The position numbers and the translations under genes were made by a program. Below the pieces are notes generated by a model. It saw nothing but the letters and a program-made list of their open reading frames with translations. It was not told the origin of the DNA and did no database searches. Below, piece after piece: positions 13,663 to 14,744 of a stretch of DNA of 14,744 nucleotides. The stretch is from an uncultured Collinsella sp. (GTDB taxonomy: Bacteria; Actinomycetota; Coriobacteriia; Coriobacteriales; Coriobacteriaceae): positions 1-14,744 of the forward strand of contig CABRZY010000027.1 in NCBI GenBank assembly GCA_902475475.1, written 5' to 3'. Position 1 is the first letter of the stretch. Every line of letters begins with the position of its first letter.

Positions 13663-13906
13663 ATGGAACGCAGCGATTTTCCCGAAGTTGGCACCAGGTT
13701 GACGTACGGGGAGGCGATCCCCGCATACAACCGCTTCGAGCGATCGATGCTTGAGAGGGTGTACGGGGATCGCCTCCCCGTACGTCAACTTTACCTCAAT
13801 GGTCGACCTTACGGCCTTTACCCGTGAGGATCAAAATGAAGCCATTGAGTCGGTGCTCAACACTTACGCCGTTCGATATGGCGATGACTATGCGGCCTCG
13901 GGCTGG
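13663..13906 (+). pseudogene. probably frameshifted and truncated gene containing a 26-bp inverted repeat
   Basis: The ATG at 13663 has AGGAG seven bases upstream and opens 54 codons (MERSDFPEVGTRLTYGEAIP and on) to TGA at 13825. If one C is removed from the CCCC run at 13776-13779, the reading continues in the +1 frame as YVNFTSMVDLTAFTREDQ and on to about 13906, which looks like ordinary protein. The gene is therefore either frameshifted here or assembled from two fragments at the inverted repeat. Right after 13906 the sequence becomes a sensor-kinase fragment in yet another frame. The family is not recognised. Alternatively the 54-codon ORF is a real small gene. Confidence 0.4.
13698..13789. 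repeat. 26-bp perfect inverted repeat, each arm with its own dyad
   Basis: The arms are 13698-13723 and 13764-13789, perfect inverted copies separated by 40 bases. The left arm opens GTTGACGTACGGGG and closes GATCCCCG. Each arm contains a smaller dyad. On the right it is a perfect GTACGGGG-N7-CCCCGTAC (13761-13783). On the left the same dyad has a changed end (CCCCGCAT, 13704-13726). Paired 23-26 bp dyadic sites in inverted orientation resemble recombinase crossover sites, though an inverted duplication is equally possible. Confidence 0.75.
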
Positions 13907-14202
13907 GGTGCCTCGCCTCCTGCATCGCGATCTTCCTCGCGGCGCTCGCCGTGGCGTGGGCGGCAGCGGGACGCGCCCTGCGACCGGTGGCGGAGGCCGC
14001 GGCGCGGGAGCACGCGTTCGTTTGCACCGCCTCGCACGGCCTCGTCACCCCGCTCATGGCGGTGACCGCGAACTGCGACGTGCTTGAGGCGGAGGCATCC
14101 GATCAGGCCGGCCTTGCGTCCTGGGTCGCCAACATCCGTCCAGCGGCGGACGAGATGGCGACTCGCATCGCCGACATGCTCATGCACGTGGGCGGCGACT
14201 AG
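13888..14202 (+). pseudogene. sensor histidine kinase fragment (last TM helix plus HisKA)
   Basis: An open stretch of 104 codons lacks a usable start. It begins right after a stop at 13885 with a hydrophobic segment (LASCIAIFLAALAVAW) and a short linker RALRPVAEAA. The dimerisation/phosphoacceptor helix follows with ASHGLVTPL, where the usual motif is SHE-LRTP. The histidine (codon 14035-14037) is kept but the following Glu and Arg/Lys are replaced by Gly and Val. The second HisKA helix ends RIADMLMHVGGD, then stop. The input domain and the ATP-binding domain are missing, so it cannot work alone. The opposite-strand HATPase domain just downstream may be its lost C-terminal half. Confidence 0.72.
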
Positions 14203-14206
14203 CCAG

Positions 14207-14219
14207 GGCGATCCCCGCA
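14207..14219. repeat. third partial copy of the inverted-repeat core
   Basis: GGCGATCCCCGCA is identical to 13713-13725 in the left arm of the 26-bp repeat. Its first 11 bases also match, inverted, the right arm (13764-13774). It lies just after the stop of the HisKA fragment, at the presumed break point of the split kinase. Confidence 0.55.
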
Positions 14220-14265
14220 ACGGGCATTATTATCCGGGAAGCGTTTGGTTGCGAGCCACGCCGGT

Positions 14266-14291
14266 GCGCGGGGCCTGAGTCGTCAGGCCCC
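14266..14291. terminator. 11-bp GC hairpin at the 3' end of the minus-strand kinase
   Basis: GCGGGGCCTGA-GTCG-TCAGGCCCCGC is a perfect stem that includes the kinase stop codon (14283-14285). No T-run follows on either strand, so termination efficiency is uncertain. It would serve both converging strands. Confidence 0.5.
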
Positions 14292-14744
14292 GCACAGGGG
14301 GACCGCGATGGTGGCCACCGCGCCGCCCGAGGGGCTGTTGGCGAGCGAGACGGAGCCCCCGTGGGCGCTCGCGGCCTCGGAGGCGACGTGGAGGCCGAGC
14401 CCGTAGTGGCGGCCTCCGTCACGCGAGGAGCGGGAGGAGTCGTCTGTGAAGAGGCGCTCGCAGCCGCGTTCGAGGGCGGCGGGAGAGAAGCCCGGTCCGT
14501 CGTCGGCCACCTCGATGACGAGGTGTCCGCCCGCGACGTCGCAGGAGACCGCCACGTGCGAGCGCGCGTGCTCGGCGGCGTTGGCCACGAGGTTCGCGGC
14601 GGCTCGCGCCAGGGCGGTTCGGTCGAGTGGGGTCTCGGGCGCGCCCGCGACAGCGGGGCCCGTGGCCGCGTCGAGTGTCACGCCTCGCGACCGGGCGATC
14701 TGGGCGGCCTCGGCGAGGACCTGTTCGCAGAGCTCGGCCGGCCG
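14283..14744 (-). CDS. sensor histidine kinase, C-terminal ATP-binding part (runs off the window)
   Basis: The frame is open from the right edge (14744) to TGA at 14283, 153 codons. It shows a complete HATPase_c domain: N box AAANLVANAAEHA, G1 box VADDGPGF, a lid region with GCERLF, and G2-like HYGLGLHVASEAASAHGG. It begins at the edge with RPAELCEQVLAEA, the linker that normally follows HisKA. It would phosphorylate a response regulator through a HisKA histidine, which lies either beyond the edge or, if the gene was inverted, in the plus-strand fragment at 13888-14202. An internal GTG at 14681 is not a likely start. Confidence 0.88.
   Translation of the reverse strand, partial: RPAELCEQVLAEAAQIARSRGVTLDAATGPAVAGAPETPLDRTALARAAANLVANAAEHARSHVAVSCDVAGGHLVIEVADDGPGFSPAALERGCERLFTDDSSRSSRDGGRHYGLGLHVASEAASAHGGSVSLANSPSGGAVATIAVPLCGA

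Noticed and set aside
13751..14065. Plus-strand ORF of 104 codons as an independent gene
   Set aside because: It has no ribosome binding site, starts inside the repeat arm, and its second half is the wrong frame of the sensor-kinase fragment. Only its middle looks coding, which is included in the frameshifted gene.
1..14744. CRISPR array, tRNA or rRNA genes
   Set aside because: No regularly spaced repeats of CRISPR length were seen, and no tRNA cloverleaf or rRNA signature was recognised by eye; a covariance-model scan could not be run.

Overview
The window looks like an accessory region of a GC-rich actinobacterium. The GC-rich codon use, frequent TTG starts with AGGAG-type Shine-Dalgarno sequences, LexA-like GAAC-N4-GTTC box and gene content suggest a gut Coriobacteriia member (Collinsella/Olsenella-like). 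This placement is inference; there is no rRNA or tRNA to anchor it.

Region 1 (1-4442) is the right-hand end of an integrative conjugative or mobilizable element. In order it holds the tail of an unseen gene, a small membrane-anchored protein, an FtsK/TcpA-like DNA pump, a roughly 315-bp non-coding stretch of nested inverted repeats (candidate replication or transfer origin), an HUH rolling-circle Rep/relaxase-like protein, a DUF3173 protein and a tyrosine integrase. The close packing, with 11-bp and 17-bp gene overlaps, resembles actinomycete-type elements that use one FtsK pump, a Rep, an Xis-like protein and an Int.

Region 2 (4443-4949) is the presumed element/chromosome junction. It has a LexA-like box over an extended -10 promoter, a 12-bp-stem inverted repeat, and the C-terminal remnant of a GyrI-like protein.

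Region 3 (4950-9700) is an accessory island with a defence-like look. It carries an AAA ATPase with a DUF4143 nuclease-like domain, whose leader has a palindrome covering the ribosome binding site. Next is a two-gene unit of a DUF4365 nuclease-like protein and a small protein with an R-x4-H HEPN-like motif. A convergent DUF3800 gene follows, preceded by its own promoter, a short structured leader and an intrinsic terminator.

Region 4 (9777-10672), read on the minus strand, has an excisionase-like HTH gene translationally coupled to a small ORF, a 10-bp tandem repeat, a palindrome and an intrinsic terminator. No integrase accompanies it, so it looks like a mobile-element remnant.

Region 5 (10673-13260), minus strand, is a two-gene unit: a WYL-domain regulator and a Sel1-repeat protein. 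A perfect 8-8-8 palindrome sits in the promoter of the regulator.

Region 6 (13339-14744) is a scrambled stretch. It holds a small membrane protein, a probably frameshifted gene carrying a 26-bp perfect inverted repeat, the HisKA half of a sensor kinase on the plus strand, and the HATPase half of a kinase on the minus strand running off the window. The convergent arrangement and a third partial copy of the repeat suggest a past or ongoing DNA inversion.
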